Shown here: piece after piece, positions 32,886 to 41,789 of the stretch
How positions within the stretch are numbered: position 1 is the first letter of the stretch
How the letters are laid out: each line of letters begins with the position of its first letter
From: an uncultured Bacteroidales bacterium
Lineage (GTDB): Bacteria > Bacteroidota > Bacteroidia > Bacteroidales > Bacteroidaceae
DNA length: 64,000 nucleotides
Direction of reading: 5' to 3'
Assembly (NCBI GenBank): GCA_902776455.1
Contig: CACYQI010000008.1
Location: forward strand, 1 to 64,000
Notes under the pieces: generated by a model
Seen by the model: the letters and a program-made list of their open reading frames with translations, nothing else
The model's database searches: none
What the model was told of the DNA's origin: nothing
Translations under genes and position numbers: made by a program

Positions 32886-32992
32886 GCCCCATAGGTCTCA
32901 TTGGCCTCATTAGTCCTATAAGCACCATTAGCCCCATTAGCCTCATGGCCCCATTAGTCCTATAAGCCCCATTAGCCCCATAAGCCTCATCA
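32886..32992. repeat. 9-bp tandem array (GCCYCATTA type)
   Basis: About twelve units such as GCCTCATTA, GTCCTATAA, GCCCCATTA fill the gap between rnhB and the next gene. The same unit in inverse orientation forms the array at 47231-47329. Confidence 0.85.
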
Positions 32993-33010
32993 AACTTAAA
33001 ACTCTCAAAT

Positions 33011-35068
33011 ATGAAACGACAACTATTACACTTCACTCTTCTGCTGCTGGCATGCCTTGCCGTGCAAGCACAGGAACTCAAAGTCTGCACTTACAACTTG
33101 CGGTACAAGAACACAAGCGACACCAATGCCGGCAACGGCTGGAACACGCGCCGCACTTACCTCATCAACTTCGTCAACTTCCAACAGCCCGACTTGCTTG
33201 GCGTTCAGGAGGCAGTAAAGTCGCAGATGACCGACATGGCGAGCGGACTGAAGGACTATGCCTACATCGGCGTAGGCCGCGACAACGGCATCGAGAGCGG
33301 CGAGTACTCAGCCATCTTCTACCGTACGGAACGCATGGTGCTCCTCGACAACGGCGACTTCTGGCTGAGCGACACGCCCTGGAAGCCCTCGAAAGGCTTC
33401 CCAAGCAAGGGAGGCTCCACGACCTACAGCCGCATCTGCACTTGGGGAAAGTTCTTCGACAAAGCCACCGGAACAGTCGTCTATCACTTCAACACGCACA
33501 TGGACCTCGACGAGACGAACCGGCAACAGTCCTTCTTCCTGATAAAGCAAAAGCTGGAGGAGATTGCAGGCAAGGACTTCAGGAACGCGCCCATCATCAT
33601 CTCGGGCGACTACAATGCGGTGCAGACGGGAGAGACCTACAAGCTTTTCTACAACTCAGGCTTCCTCTTCGACTGCTTCGCCCGGGCCAAGCAGAAGTTC
33701 ATCACTAATGGCACATGCCCCGGCTTCAACGCCAACAACTACAGCTCCGTGGGCAGCGAATACCGACGCATCGATCATATCTTCGTGACACGCGCCTTCA
33801 CTGTCGAGCACTATGGTGTGCTCAACCCGTGCTACTACTCTACGTCGGGTTCGGCAGAATACAACGAGAGGGCCTTCTCCGACCACAGTCCCGTGATAGC
33901 CAAGCTTACACTCAGGACTCCCGAGATGGCTGAGCTTGACACCACCCTGCCGCCCGCCATCGACAACATCTTCCAGATCTCGTCCGCCTCAGAGCTGCAA
34001 GCCTTCTCGCGCATTGTCAACGGCTTGGGAGGATATGCCCAGAACAGCAAGGCCAAAGCAGTGCTGACAGCCGACATCGACTTGGCGGAGGCGGACGAAT
34101 GGGTTCCCATAGGAAGAAGCAGCACGCCGTTCAGCGGGACGTTCGACGGGCAGGGACATTCCGTCCGCAACCTCGTCGTCAACACCCACAGGGACAACTA
34201 CGGACTCTTCGGCAAGACAACGGGTGCCACCATCCAGAACTTCAGCATCGAAGGGAACGTCACCTGTGCCGACGGCACGGGCTATGGCACGGTGGGATGG
34301 TCGGAAGGCAGCACCATCCGGGGCGTCCACTCCGCCCTCAACATTGCCAGCACGCAGGTTTCCCACCACATCGGCGGCATCGTGGGCAGCATGCGTTCCG
34401 GCACGAAGGCCGTAGGCTGCTCCTTCAGCGGCACGATAACCGACACGGCCGGCACTACCGACTGCTTGGGCGGCATTGCGGGCTACACCAACGAGAACTG
34501 CGCGGTAGAGGACTGTGCGAACTACGGAAGCATCACTTTCACTGATGCCGAAGCCTATGCCGGCGGCATCATCGGCTATGTGAACAACAACACCTTCGCC
34601 GGCGTTAAGAACAGCCTCAGCGTGGGAACCATAGGGATGGACGATGGCACGCCAACCTACAGCGGCGCCATCGGCGGCCGCATACGTGCCCATGCTGCTT
34701 CGGCCTTCCAGAACAACTACTGGCTCGAGGGCAGTGCAGCCGCAGTGAGCGGAGAGAACCTCGTGGAGGCCACACAGGTGACGGCCAGTCAACTTGCCAG
34801 CGGCGAAGTGTGCTACAGGCTGAACGGCGACCAAACGGACATCAGATGGTATCAGATACTGGGCTACGACCCCTATCCCTTGCTCCACGAAGACCATCTG
34901 AAAGTGCTTTGCAAGGACGGCATCTACTACAACGACGACCCGGACAACATCAGGGAGCAGAAAGACGCTCCGGGCCTTGAAGCACCCATCTTCAACCTGG
35001 CAGGCCAGCGCCTCCAGAAGTTACAGAGAGGCATCAATATCGTAAACGGCAAGAAAGTCCTCTTCTGA
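33011..35068 (+). CDS. Secreted endonuclease/exonuclease/phosphatase-fold protein with GLUG domain and tail
   Basis: 685 aa. Signal peptide MKRQLLHFTLLLLACLAVQA. The EEP domain (about 20-300) has its catalytic residues: YNLRY (Asn), GVQEA (Glu), NTHMD, SGDYNAV (Asp/Asn), RIDHIFV and SDHSPV (Asp-His). The fold covers nucleases, sphingomyelinases and phosphatases; the substrate is not readable. A GLUG-rich beta region follows (about 330-640), then the tail FNLAGQRLQK, GINIVNGKKVLF. The protein is presumably exported and may be surface-anchored. The neighbour at 35108 is a shorter paralogue of the EEP domain that has lost these residues. Confidence 0.87.
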   Translation: MKRQLLHFTLLLLACLAVQAQELKVCTYNLRYKNTSDTNAGNGWNTRRTYLINFVNFQQPDLLGVQEAVKSQMTDMASGLKDYAYIGVGRDNGIESGEYSAIFYRTERMVLLDNGDFWLSDTPWKPSKGFPSKGGSTTYSRICTWGKFFDKATGTVVYHFNTHMDLDETNRQQSFFLIKQKLEEIAGKDFRNAPIIISGDYNAVQTGETYKLFYNSGFLFDCFARAKQKFITNGTCPGFNANNYSSVGSEYRRIDHIFVTRAFTVEHYGVLNPCYYSTSGSAEYNERAFSDHSPVIAKLTLRTPEMAELDTTLPPAIDNIFQISSASELQAFSRIVNGLGGYAQNSKAKAVLTADIDLAEADEWVPIGRSSTPFSGTFDGQGHSVRNLVVNTHRDNYGLFGKTTGATIQNFSIEGNVTCADGTGYGTVGWSEGSTIRGVHSALNIASTQVSHHIGGIVGSMRSGTKAVGCSFSGTITDTAGTTDCLGGIAGYTNENCAVEDCANYGSITFTDAEAYAGGIIGYVNNNTFAGVKNSLSVGTIGMDDGTPTYSGAIGGRIRAHAASAFQNNYWLEGSAAAVSGENLVEATQVTASQLASGEVCYRLNGDQTDIRWYQILGYDPYPLLHEDHLKVLCKDGIYYNDDPDNIREQKDAPGLEAPIFNLAGQRLQKLQRGINIVNGKKVLF

Positions 35069-35107
35069 ACCATTATCCCTCTTCCTTAATCCTTAACAAC
35101 AATAGCT

Positions 35108-35896
35108 ATGAAACGCAACATATTATTCTTCATCATATCCCTGATTGCCTGCTGCGCACAGGGTCAGGAACTCTACATCGGCAGCTTCTACGTCACTTCC
35201 ACCGAGGAGGAGAAGCTCTACGGCGACGGCGGCGACAAGTGGGCAAACCGCATGCCCGTCATCTGCGACATGCTGAACTTCGAGAACCCCGACGTGATGG
35301 GCTTGCAGTCGCTGACCGACTCACAGCTCTCGTCCATATCCAAACGCATGACAAACCATGATGTGGCGGGCAACATCCTCTACAACAAGAAGACTCTCAC
35401 GCTGCTCGCAAGCGGGACAGTGGAGAACCTTCTGGAAGGCAGCACCTGCACTTGGGCGAAGCTGCAAAAGGGTGAGACAGCCTTCTGCGTCTTCAACATG
35501 AACTTCTCGACCATCGAAAGCGAAGCCAGCTCAGCGCTGACGCGCGTCATCACGGTCATCGGAGAAGTCAATACGGAGAGCCTTCCCTGCTTCGTCGTCG
35601 GCAAGATCGGCACGAACGAGAGCACGACTGTCTATACTCGTCTGAATGCCCGCTACCCCGACTGCAAGACGAAAGCCTCTGTCGTCAGTGCGGAATACGG
35701 CACCTACTCGGGCTTCGACCTCGCCGCCAACCACGGCTCCGAACGCTTTGACTTTGTTTTTGCCTCCAAGAATGTGAGCGTCAAGGCATACGGGCAACTG
35801 GAGTACGGCTACCTCACCCAAGAGTCCGACGGTTCCTACAAGCGCCGCCAACCCTCCACCCACTTCCCCGTCATGGCGAAAGTCACCCTGCCGTAA
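35108..35896 (+). CDS. Secreted degenerate EEP-fold paralogue (probable pseudoenzyme)
   Basis: 262 aa with signal peptide MKRNILFFIISLIACCAQG. It aligns over its length with the EEP domain of the gene 39 bp upstream: ELYIGSFYV for ELKVCTYNL, NPDVMGLQSLTDSQ for QPDLLGVQEAVKSQ, RFDFVFASK for RIDHIFVTR, THFPVMAKVTL for DHSPVIAKLTL. The catalytic Asn, Glu (QE to QS), NTH, SGDYN (now VGKIG) and Asp of DHS are all replaced. It is therefore unlikely to hydrolyse phosphodiesters. It may regulate, partner or compete with the active copy. There is no GLUG domain and no tail. Confidence 0.8.
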   Translation: MKRNILFFIISLIACCAQGQELYIGSFYVTSTEEEKLYGDGGDKWANRMPVICDMLNFENPDVMGLQSLTDSQLSSISKRMTNHDVAGNILYNKKTLTLLASGTVENLLEGSTCTWAKLQKGETAFCVFNMNFSTIESEASSALTRVITVIGEVNTESLPCFVVGKIGTNESTTVYTRLNARYPDCKTKASVVSAEYGTYSGFDLAANHGSERFDFVFASKNVSVKAYGQLEYGYLTQESDGSYKRRQPSTHFPVMAKVTLP

Positions 35897-35900
35897 GCAC

Positions 35901-36049
35901 ATACCCCACCCCTAACCCCTCCCCTTAGAAGGGAGGGGGACCGCGGATGAAACACACACCCCACCCCTAACCCCTCCCCTTAGAAGGGAGGGGGACCGCC
36001 GCGAAACTCCCCTCCCCTCGAAGGGGAGGGGTTGGGGGTGGGGTTCCAC
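35901..36049. repeat. C/G-rich palindromic repeats, left of the DUF559 gene
   Basis: Two direct units of CCCCTCCCCTTAGAAGGGAG type (from 35901 and 35958) are followed by a 53-bp inverted-type unit at 35997-36049. The 53 bp recur identically at 36635-36687. Confidence 0.9.
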
Positions 36050-36100
36050 TGACGCAACAGCAACTTCCTCCACAGCACCACACACTAACCACAAACAAAC

Positions 36101-36484
36101 ATGCACTACAACACCGCCAAAGCAAACAGCATAGAGCAGAAAGAAACACGTAAACAACTTCGGAATAACGCCACCTCTTCTGAAGCATTACTGTGGAAAG
36201 CTCTGCGAGGGCGCAACGCAGGCGGTTATAAGTTCCGCAGGCAACAAGGCATCGGGAGCTACATCCTTGACTTCTATTGCCCTGAACTGCGACTGTGCAT
36301 CGAATTGGACGGCAGTTCGCACGACCACAAGTACGAATACGACGAGAGAAGAACAGCCTTCCTGAACGAACAGGGAATAAAGGTGGTGAGGTTTCATAAT
36401 GAGGTGGTGCTGGCTAATGTTGATGCCGTTGCAAGGGAGATAGTTCGCATCGGGAGGGAGATACAAGGGAAGACTGATACTTAA
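36101..36484 (+). CDS. DUF559-family endonuclease-like protein
   Basis: 127 aa. The whole protein is the DUF559 domain, a relative of very-short-patch-repair (Vsr) and restriction-type nucleases: LRNNATSSEALLWKALRGR, GGYKFRRQQGIGSYILDFYC, LRLCIELDGSSHD, RRTAFLNEQGIKVVRFHNEVVL. The D...E-L-D pattern (LDFYC, IELDG) matches the PD-(D/E)XK-like metal site. No methyltransferase or other restriction gene is adjacent. Instead, G/C-rich repeats lie within 55 bp on both sides. Function in the cell is unknown; a role in repeat movement or DNA repair is a hypothesis. Confidence 0.85.
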   Translation: MHYNTAKANSIEQKETRKQLRNNATSSEALLWKALRGRNAGGYKFRRQQGIGSYILDFYCPELRLCIELDGSSHDHKYEYDERRTAFLNEQGIKVVRFHNEVVLANVDAVAREIVRIGREIQGKTDT

Positions 36485-36816
36485 TACCCCACCCCTAACC
36501 CCTCCCCTTAAAAGGGAGGGGGAAAGCGGATGAAACACACACCCCATCCCTGGGCCATCAACTTAAAAGGGAGGGGAAACGCCGCGAGAACAGATACCCC
36601 ACCCCTGGCCCCTCCCCTTAAAAGGGAGGGGAAACGCCGCGAAACTCCCCTCCCCTCGAAGGGGAGGGGTTGGGGGTGGGGTTCCACACTGCTTTGCTCC
36701 TTTGGCTCCTTTGGCTCCGTAGAGCTTTTTGTTACTTTGGAGACTATGGAGGATATAGACACCCCACCCCTAACCCCTCCACTTAAATGGGAGGGGAAAC
36801 GCCGCTGAGTGGTTTT
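36485..36816. repeat. C/G-rich palindromic repeats, right of the DUF559 gene
   Basis: Three direct units (from 36485, about 36540 and 36596), the 53-bp unit at 36635-36687 identical to 35997-36049, and another direct unit near 36760-36806. Confidence 0.9.
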
Positions 36817-37456
36817 TCTTCGGCCTGCTATACTTTCAAAATGTAAGCAAAACGGCCTTTTTGCTTACACTCCGATTTTCGAGAAACGCGTCAGAATCGC
36901 CTGAAATCGCCTCCGCCGCACTTTTCTTCGTCCGGACAAAAAGAATGGCTCAAATCGAGCACACTTTCGTATTGCACTAATCCTAAGGCGGTTATTTCCA
37001 ATTCTCAACTTTCAATTTTCAATTCGCAAGTGCCGCTTTGCCATGCAGACATAGCAATCCGGCCACTTTTCTGCCGTTTTTGCACACTTTCTTGCTGACA
37101 GAATCCGCCAACGTCTCGTGCAGAAATCGCAAACACTCCGTGGAGCATCGGCCGAAACAACGTGGAGCGTGGGACGATGCTACACGTCGCATCGCCGAAA
37201 ACACCGTTTTGCGAGGCTATTTCCTGCACTTTATGGAGTGTGCAAAAACTGACCTTTTGACAATGTTTCCGACGAAACACTTTCTTTTTGTCAGTGCCAT
37301 CCCGAGTTGTCAATTTAGCGAAATTAGTCCGAAATGCGACCTTAAATTAATGCAATCTTGTCTTTTTTCGACACAATTTTAGCAGTGCGAAGACAAAAAT
37401 AATATATTTAACAGAAATTAACAACGCAACATATACATCATTAATACAAAAAAAGT
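36817..37456. other. Intergenic region with heptamer tract and 22-bp array
   Basis: No gene is supported. It contains a heptamer tract at 36999-37026 (CAATTCT, CAACTTT, CAATTTT, CAATTCG) and a short 22-bp-period array with CGTGGAG at 37139 and 37161, then a degenerate third unit. The last 100 bp are A/T-rich, as upstream of a strong promoter. Confidence 0.7.
37136..37190. repeat. 22-bp-period array (2 units plus remnant)
   Basis: CTCCGTGGAG with CATCGGCCGA, then CAACGTGGAG 22 bp later; the third core is off by two bases. Confidence 0.75.
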
Positions 37457-37464
37457 TAAATTTG
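37457..37464 (+). promoter_or_regulatory. Promoter -7 box for the first giant GLUG gene
   Basis: TAAATTTG matches TAnnTTTG, 61 nt before ATG 37525, in a strongly A/T-rich stretch. No clear -33. Confidence 0.5.
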
Positions 37465-37524
37465 CAAGCACGAAGATAAATTTACAAAAACATTAATAAC
37501 ACTAATTTTAAACCTTAAACAAAC

Positions 37525-40500
37525 ATGAAACAAAACTTCTACTCTCTTCTCCTGACTGCCCTGCTGGGCATGACAGGACTGAATGCGTGGGCACAATCAG
37601 CCACGTATGAGATTGGCAGTGCCGCAGACCTTGTGGCATTTGCTCAAGCAGTGAACGGCGGCCAGACAGGCGCCAATGCCGTCCTGACCGACAACATCGA
37701 CCTCGATGGCACAACGTGGACGCCCATTGGCAACGCCGATAAGAAGTACACTGGCACGTTTGACGGCCAGGGCTACGCCATCTTGAACTTCGAGTACACG
37801 GCTACGTCTGACTACAACGGCTTGTTCGGCTACATCAGCAATGCAACCGTCAAGAACTTCAGCATCAGCGGCACACTAACATCCGACGGCTACACGAAGA
37901 ACGGCGTCGTAGGTTGTGCCACAGGCACATCAAAGGTTACAGGCATTCACAGCTCGATGGCCATCAATGTAGCGAACTTCAAGGCTCACACCGGCGGCAT
38001 AGTCGGAGGCGACAATGGCGCTACGACCGACAAGATTGTCGTAGATGGCTGCGAATTCAGCGGCACGCTGACACACAGCGGCACTGGTGACTGTCAGGCA
38101 GGCATCATGGGCTACACAGGCTACAGCACCATCCGCAATTGCATCTTCAGCGGCACCATCAACGGCGAAAACAACAAATACGGCGGCATCCTGGGCTACA
38201 GCAAGCAGCCTTCCTTTGGCGGCGTACAGAACTGCCTCTCTATCGGTAAGATTGTGGCAGCCGATGGTTGCACCACTGCTGCCGCCATCATCGCCAACTT
38301 CAACGGCGGCACAACTTCAAACGTAAAGAACAACTACTACTGCCTGCAGGAAGGTTCCACCACCACCATCGCCATCGGCAACAAGGCTTCCAGCTGCGAG
38401 GCTCCTCATGCTGTCACAGCCGAAGAGCTTGCCAGCGGCGAGGTCTGCTACCTGCTCAACGGCGACCAGAGCAACCTTGTCTTCTATCAGACGCTCGGCA
38501 CGGACGAGGTGCCCTCGTTAGATGCAAGCCGGAGCATCGTCTATCTCGCAGGTCAGACGCATTGCGACGGCACTCCCTACGCCAGCGTATCAGGCTATTC
38601 CAACACTGCGAACGTGCAGGACGACCACCAGAATGTTGATGGCTTCTGCTCTTATTGCGGTGCCTTCATCGAGGACGGCCTGACAGCAAACACCGACGGC
38701 TACTACGAGATTTCGAACGCCACACAGCTCCAGTGGTTTGCTGCCAAAGTGAACAGCGGCGACATGACTGTAAATGCCATCCTGACAAACGACATCGACA
38801 TGTCAACCCTCTCAAGCTGGTCAGCCATTGGCGACTGGGGATCCACTCCCAACGGCACCGCTTGCTTCAAGGGCCACTTCAACGGACAGGGATTTGCCAT
38901 CAATAACTTCAACTTTACCGCTACACGCAATTACTTTGGTCTCTTCGGCGTCATCTCTACAGGCGCACTCATTGAGAACTTCAGCATCAGCGGTAGCATC
39001 AGCAATTCAGGCTATCAATATGTCGCCGGCGTCGCGACTTACGCCCGAGACGAAAACCCCACAATCCGCAACGTCCGCAGCTATGTCAACATAACCAGCA
39101 CTTACGAGGGTGGCAGACACGGCGGTATCTTGGGAGGTTCCCTGAACGGAACAGTAAAAGTTGACCATTGCGCTTACTTCGGAACGCTCAAAGTTCCTGC
39201 AACAGGTAACTTTGGCGGCATCGTGGCCTACGTCAACAACAACACCGATGCTCACCTCGATTTAACCGACTGCCTGTTCGACGGAAAAATCGAATACAAC
39301 GGTAGTGTTACCAATCCCAGTTGCGCCTGCGGCGGCATCATTGGATACAACAATAAAGGTTTAGCTACTATCAAGGATTGTCTGTCTTTGGGATCCATCA
39401 CTACCGACGTCCGCGGACAAATCTTCGGCCTGCTCAACGGTAACAACTCCAAAGTCTATAACTGCTACTATCAAGGCGATTATGCCAACTATTCCACAAG
39501 CGAAGGTACTGCAAGTCCTATGGAAGCCACGCTCGTTACTGAAGCCAAACTCCAGAGCGGCGAGATTGCTTTCCTGCTGAACGAAAGTGTCAGCGGCGGC
39601 ACAAATTGGTATCAGCAGATAAAGAACATGGCCTTCGCTGCCGAGAAGTACGTCGTAACCACCAACGGCACACCGCGTGACCCGCAGACGGCCAACGTCA
39701 CTTTGGTAGGCGAAACGGACGGCACCTACACATTCACCCTTCCCAACTTCGTGCTCCATACTAACATGGCAGACCTTCCAGTGGGCGACCTCCGCCTCGA
39801 AGGCATTACCATCAAAGACGACGGCACGTTCAGCGAAGACAACACCTTCTCCGTGCCCGACGAGAACATACCTTCCTTACTCGGGTCGTACAGCGCCAAG
39901 CTGAAGAACGTCGCCTATACGCTCGACGGCAAAGTCAATGGCGACAGGCTCTATGCCACCATCGAGGATATCAGCATCGAACTGGGATCTCCATTCCCTG
40001 CTTACCAGATTACCATCGAAGTAGGCACGGACGACTTCGTAGCTCAGGCACCGACAGGCGACGCATATCCGAAGCCCTACGGCACAAGCCTTGTCTATGC
40101 CAACGGCTCCTTCAAGTGCGACATGACGCCCAAGGAAGGCTCCGACGTCATCTACAGCAACGTCAATGCAACCTTCGTGGATGATCACACCTTCGTCAGC
40201 GGCTTCTGCTCCGTCTGCGGCACCCTCAACGAGACATGGCTGACACCTAATGCCGACGGCGACTTCGAGATTGGCACACTCGCACAGCTCAAGTGGTTCG
40301 CTGCATACGTCAACCAAGTTAACGCCTCTGCCAACGCCATCCTGACAGGCAACATCGACATGGAAGGCATCGAATGGACTCCCATCGGCAACAGCAGCGT
40401 AGCCTTCACCGGCAAGTTCGACGGACAGGGGAAGAGCATCACCAATTTCGCGGGAACAAGCACAGGATACTTCGGCATCATAGGTTATGCTAACGGAGCT

Positions 40501-41685
40501 ACCATCAAGAACTTCAGCGTTGAAGGCACCATGACGGTTAACTCAGGCACTGGCTCAGGCGTTATCGGTTGGGCGGCAAACAGCACCGTCTCCGGCATAC
40601 ACTCCACACTGAACATTGCTGTTCCAGGCGATGACGCACACCATGCGGCTGGCGTGGTTGGTTCTTGCCAGGGCGGCAACACCGTAAGCGGTTGCTCCTT
40701 CGCAGGTACTTTGACCGTGACAGGCAACACACGCGACTGCTTCGGCGGCGTTGTAGGTTACTTCAAGAACGACAACCTGACGAACTGCGCCAACTATGGC
40801 ACACTCTCCTACACCAGGAACGACGGCTATGTGGGCGGCGTCGTAGGCTACATCAACAACGCAGATGCACACATCACGAACTCCCTTGCCACAGGCACAG
40901 TCACCTATGCAGGAGAAGGCACACCCTCTTACGGCGGCACACTCGTCGGCCGTCTGGCTAACCACACCGCTGCTAACTTCAGCAACAACTACTGGCTGAC
41001 GGGTACTGCTCCCGAAGGACGTGGCAGCGGCGGAAACACCATCGCAGCAAACCAAGAAGTGACAGCAGAGCAGATCGCCAGCGGCGAAGTTGCCTACCTG
41101 CTCGGAGCAGCATGGAGCCAGCTTCTCGGCACTGACGCCAACCCCGTACCGGGCAGCAGCACTCCCGTCTCTTATGTGGGTGCAGCAGGCTATGCCACTC
41201 TCTACGACACCACGACAGGCTACAACCTCAACGGCGATGTCAAGGCTTACGCTGCCGTGCTCAACAACACATGGCTCGAACTCAGCGAGATTCCGAGCAT
41301 CCCCGAAAGCACTCCCGTTGTCCTGAAGGGCGGCTACTACAACAAGCTGGCTGCCGACTTGCCCGCCATCAACGTGGCCAACGACCTCAAGGGCACAGAT
41401 GCTGACACCGCTGCCGACGGCTCGATGTACATCCTCGCAAACGGTGCCGACGGCATTGGCTTCTATCTGGCCACAGGCACCATTCCCGCTGGCAAGGCTT
41501 ACTTCCAAAGCACAAGCGGCGTGAAGACCTTCTTCTTCGAGGGCGACGATGCAACCGGCATCAATGAAGTCAATGGTCAATGGTCAATGGTCAATGGCCA
41601 ATCAATCTACAGCCTCGCCGGCCAGCGCATCCAGAAGATGCAGAAAGGCATCAACATTGTCGGCAAGAAGAAAGTGCTCTACTAA
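37525..41685 (+). CDS. Giant secreted GLUG-repeat protein with calycin-like domain and tail
   Basis: 1386 aa. Signal peptide MKQNFYSLLLTALLGMTGLNAWA. Three GLUG modules each start YEIGSAADLVAFAQAVN or similar and contain FDGQG...NF...GLFG...NFSISGTL. Modules are joined by a linker with a Cys pair (GFCSYCGAF, GFCSVCGTL). A calycin-like lipid-binding domain lies about 720-840 (VTLVGETDGTYTFTLPNF, LRLEGITIKDDGTF). The C-terminal region is a beta domain (GYATLYDTTTGY), a TCAATGG heptamer linker, and the tail AGQRIQKMQKGINIVGKKK. Likely a surface adhesin or glycan-binding protein. N-terminus and modules resemble the next gene, so they are tandem paralogues. Confidence 0.85.
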   Translation: MKQNFYSLLLTALLGMTGLNAWAQSATYEIGSAADLVAFAQAVNGGQTGANAVLTDNIDLDGTTWTPIGNADKKYTGTFDGQGYAILNFEYTATSDYNGLFGYISNATVKNFSISGTLTSDGYTKNGVVGCATGTSKVTGIHSSMAINVANFKAHTGGIVGGDNGATTDKIVVDGCEFSGTLTHSGTGDCQAGIMGYTGYSTIRNCIFSGTINGENNKYGGILGYSKQPSFGGVQNCLSIGKIVAADGCTTAAAIIANFNGGTTSNVKNNYYCLQEGSTTTIAIGNKASSCEAPHAVTAEELASGEVCYLLNGDQSNLVFYQTLGTDEVPSLDASRSIVYLAGQTHCDGTPYASVSGYSNTANVQDDHQNVDGFCSYCGAFIEDGLTANTDGYYEISNATQLQWFAAKVNSGDMTVNAILTNDIDMSTLSSWSAIGDWGSTPNGTACFKGHFNGQGFAINNFNFTATRNYFGLFGVISTGALIENFSISGSISNSGYQYVAGVATYARDENPTIRNVRSYVNITSTYEGGRHGGILGGSLNGTVKVDHCAYFGTLKVPATGNFGGIVAYVNNNTDAHLDLTDCLFDGKIEYNGSVTNPSCACGGIIGYNNKGLATIKDCLSLGSITTDVRGQIFGLLNGNNSKVYNCYYQGDYANYSTSEGTASPMEATLVTEAKLQSGEIAFLLNESVSGGTNWYQQIKNMAFAAEKYVVTTNGTPRDPQTANVTLVGETDGTYTFTLPNFVLHTNMADLPVGDLRLEGITIKDDGTFSEDNTFSVPDENIPSLLGSYSAKLKNVAYTLDGKVNGDRLYATIEDISIELGSPFPAYQITIEVGTDDFVAQAPTGDAYPKPYGTSLVYANGSFKCDMTPKEGSDVIYSNVNATFVDDHTFVSGFCSVCGTLNETWLTPNADGDFEIGTLAQLKWFAAYVNQVNASANAILTGNIDMEGIEWTPIGNSSVAFTGKFDGQGKSITNFAGTSTGYFGIIGYANGATIKNFSVEGTMTVNSGTGSGVIGWAANSTVSGIHSTLNIAVPGDDAHHAAGVVGSCQGGNTVSGCSFAGTLTVTGNTRDCFGGVVGYFKNDNLTNCANYGTLSYTRNDGYVGGVVGYINNADAHITNSLATGTVTYAGEGTPSYGGTLVGRLANHTAANFSNNYWLTGTAPEGRGSGGNTIAANQEVTAEQIASGEVAYLLGAAWSQLLGTDANPVPGSSTPVSYVGAAGYATLYDTTTGYNLNGDVKAYAAVLNNTWLELSEIPSIPESTPVVLKGGYYNKLAADLPAINVANDLKGTDADTAADGSMYILANGADGIGFYLATGTIPAGKAYFQSTSGVKTFFFEGDDATGINEVNGQWSMVNGQSIYSLAGQRIQKMQKGINIVGKKKVLY
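41570..41597 (+). repeat. Heptamer tract TCAATGG, 4 perfect units, before the tail codons
   Basis: Four identical TCAATGG copies encode VNGQWSMVNGQ. Loss or gain of one unit would shift the frame and remove the C-terminal tail. Confidence 0.95.
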
Positions 41686-41708
41686 AACTCTATTCTAAAC
41701 CTCTATTC

Positions 41709-41741
41709 GGTTCGGGCGGATGCTGTGTCTGCCCGGACCGA
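41709..41741 (+). other. Hairpin between the two GLUG genes
   Basis: CGGTTCGGGC and GCCCGGACCG pair with one G-U and enclose about 13 nt. There is no T-run, so a simple terminator is doubtful; it may reduce read-through or protect RNA. Confidence 0.5.
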
Positions 41742-41789
41742 ACACCATACTACTAACAACCATTCTTCAAAAACTAAAAACTCAACAAG

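Noticed and set aside
36101..36484. DUF559 gene as part of a restriction-modification system
   Set aside because: No DNA methyltransferase, specificity or other restriction gene is adjacent.
41709..41741. Rho-independent terminator between the giant GLUG genes
   Set aside because: The stem is good but no T-run follows, so termination is not supported.
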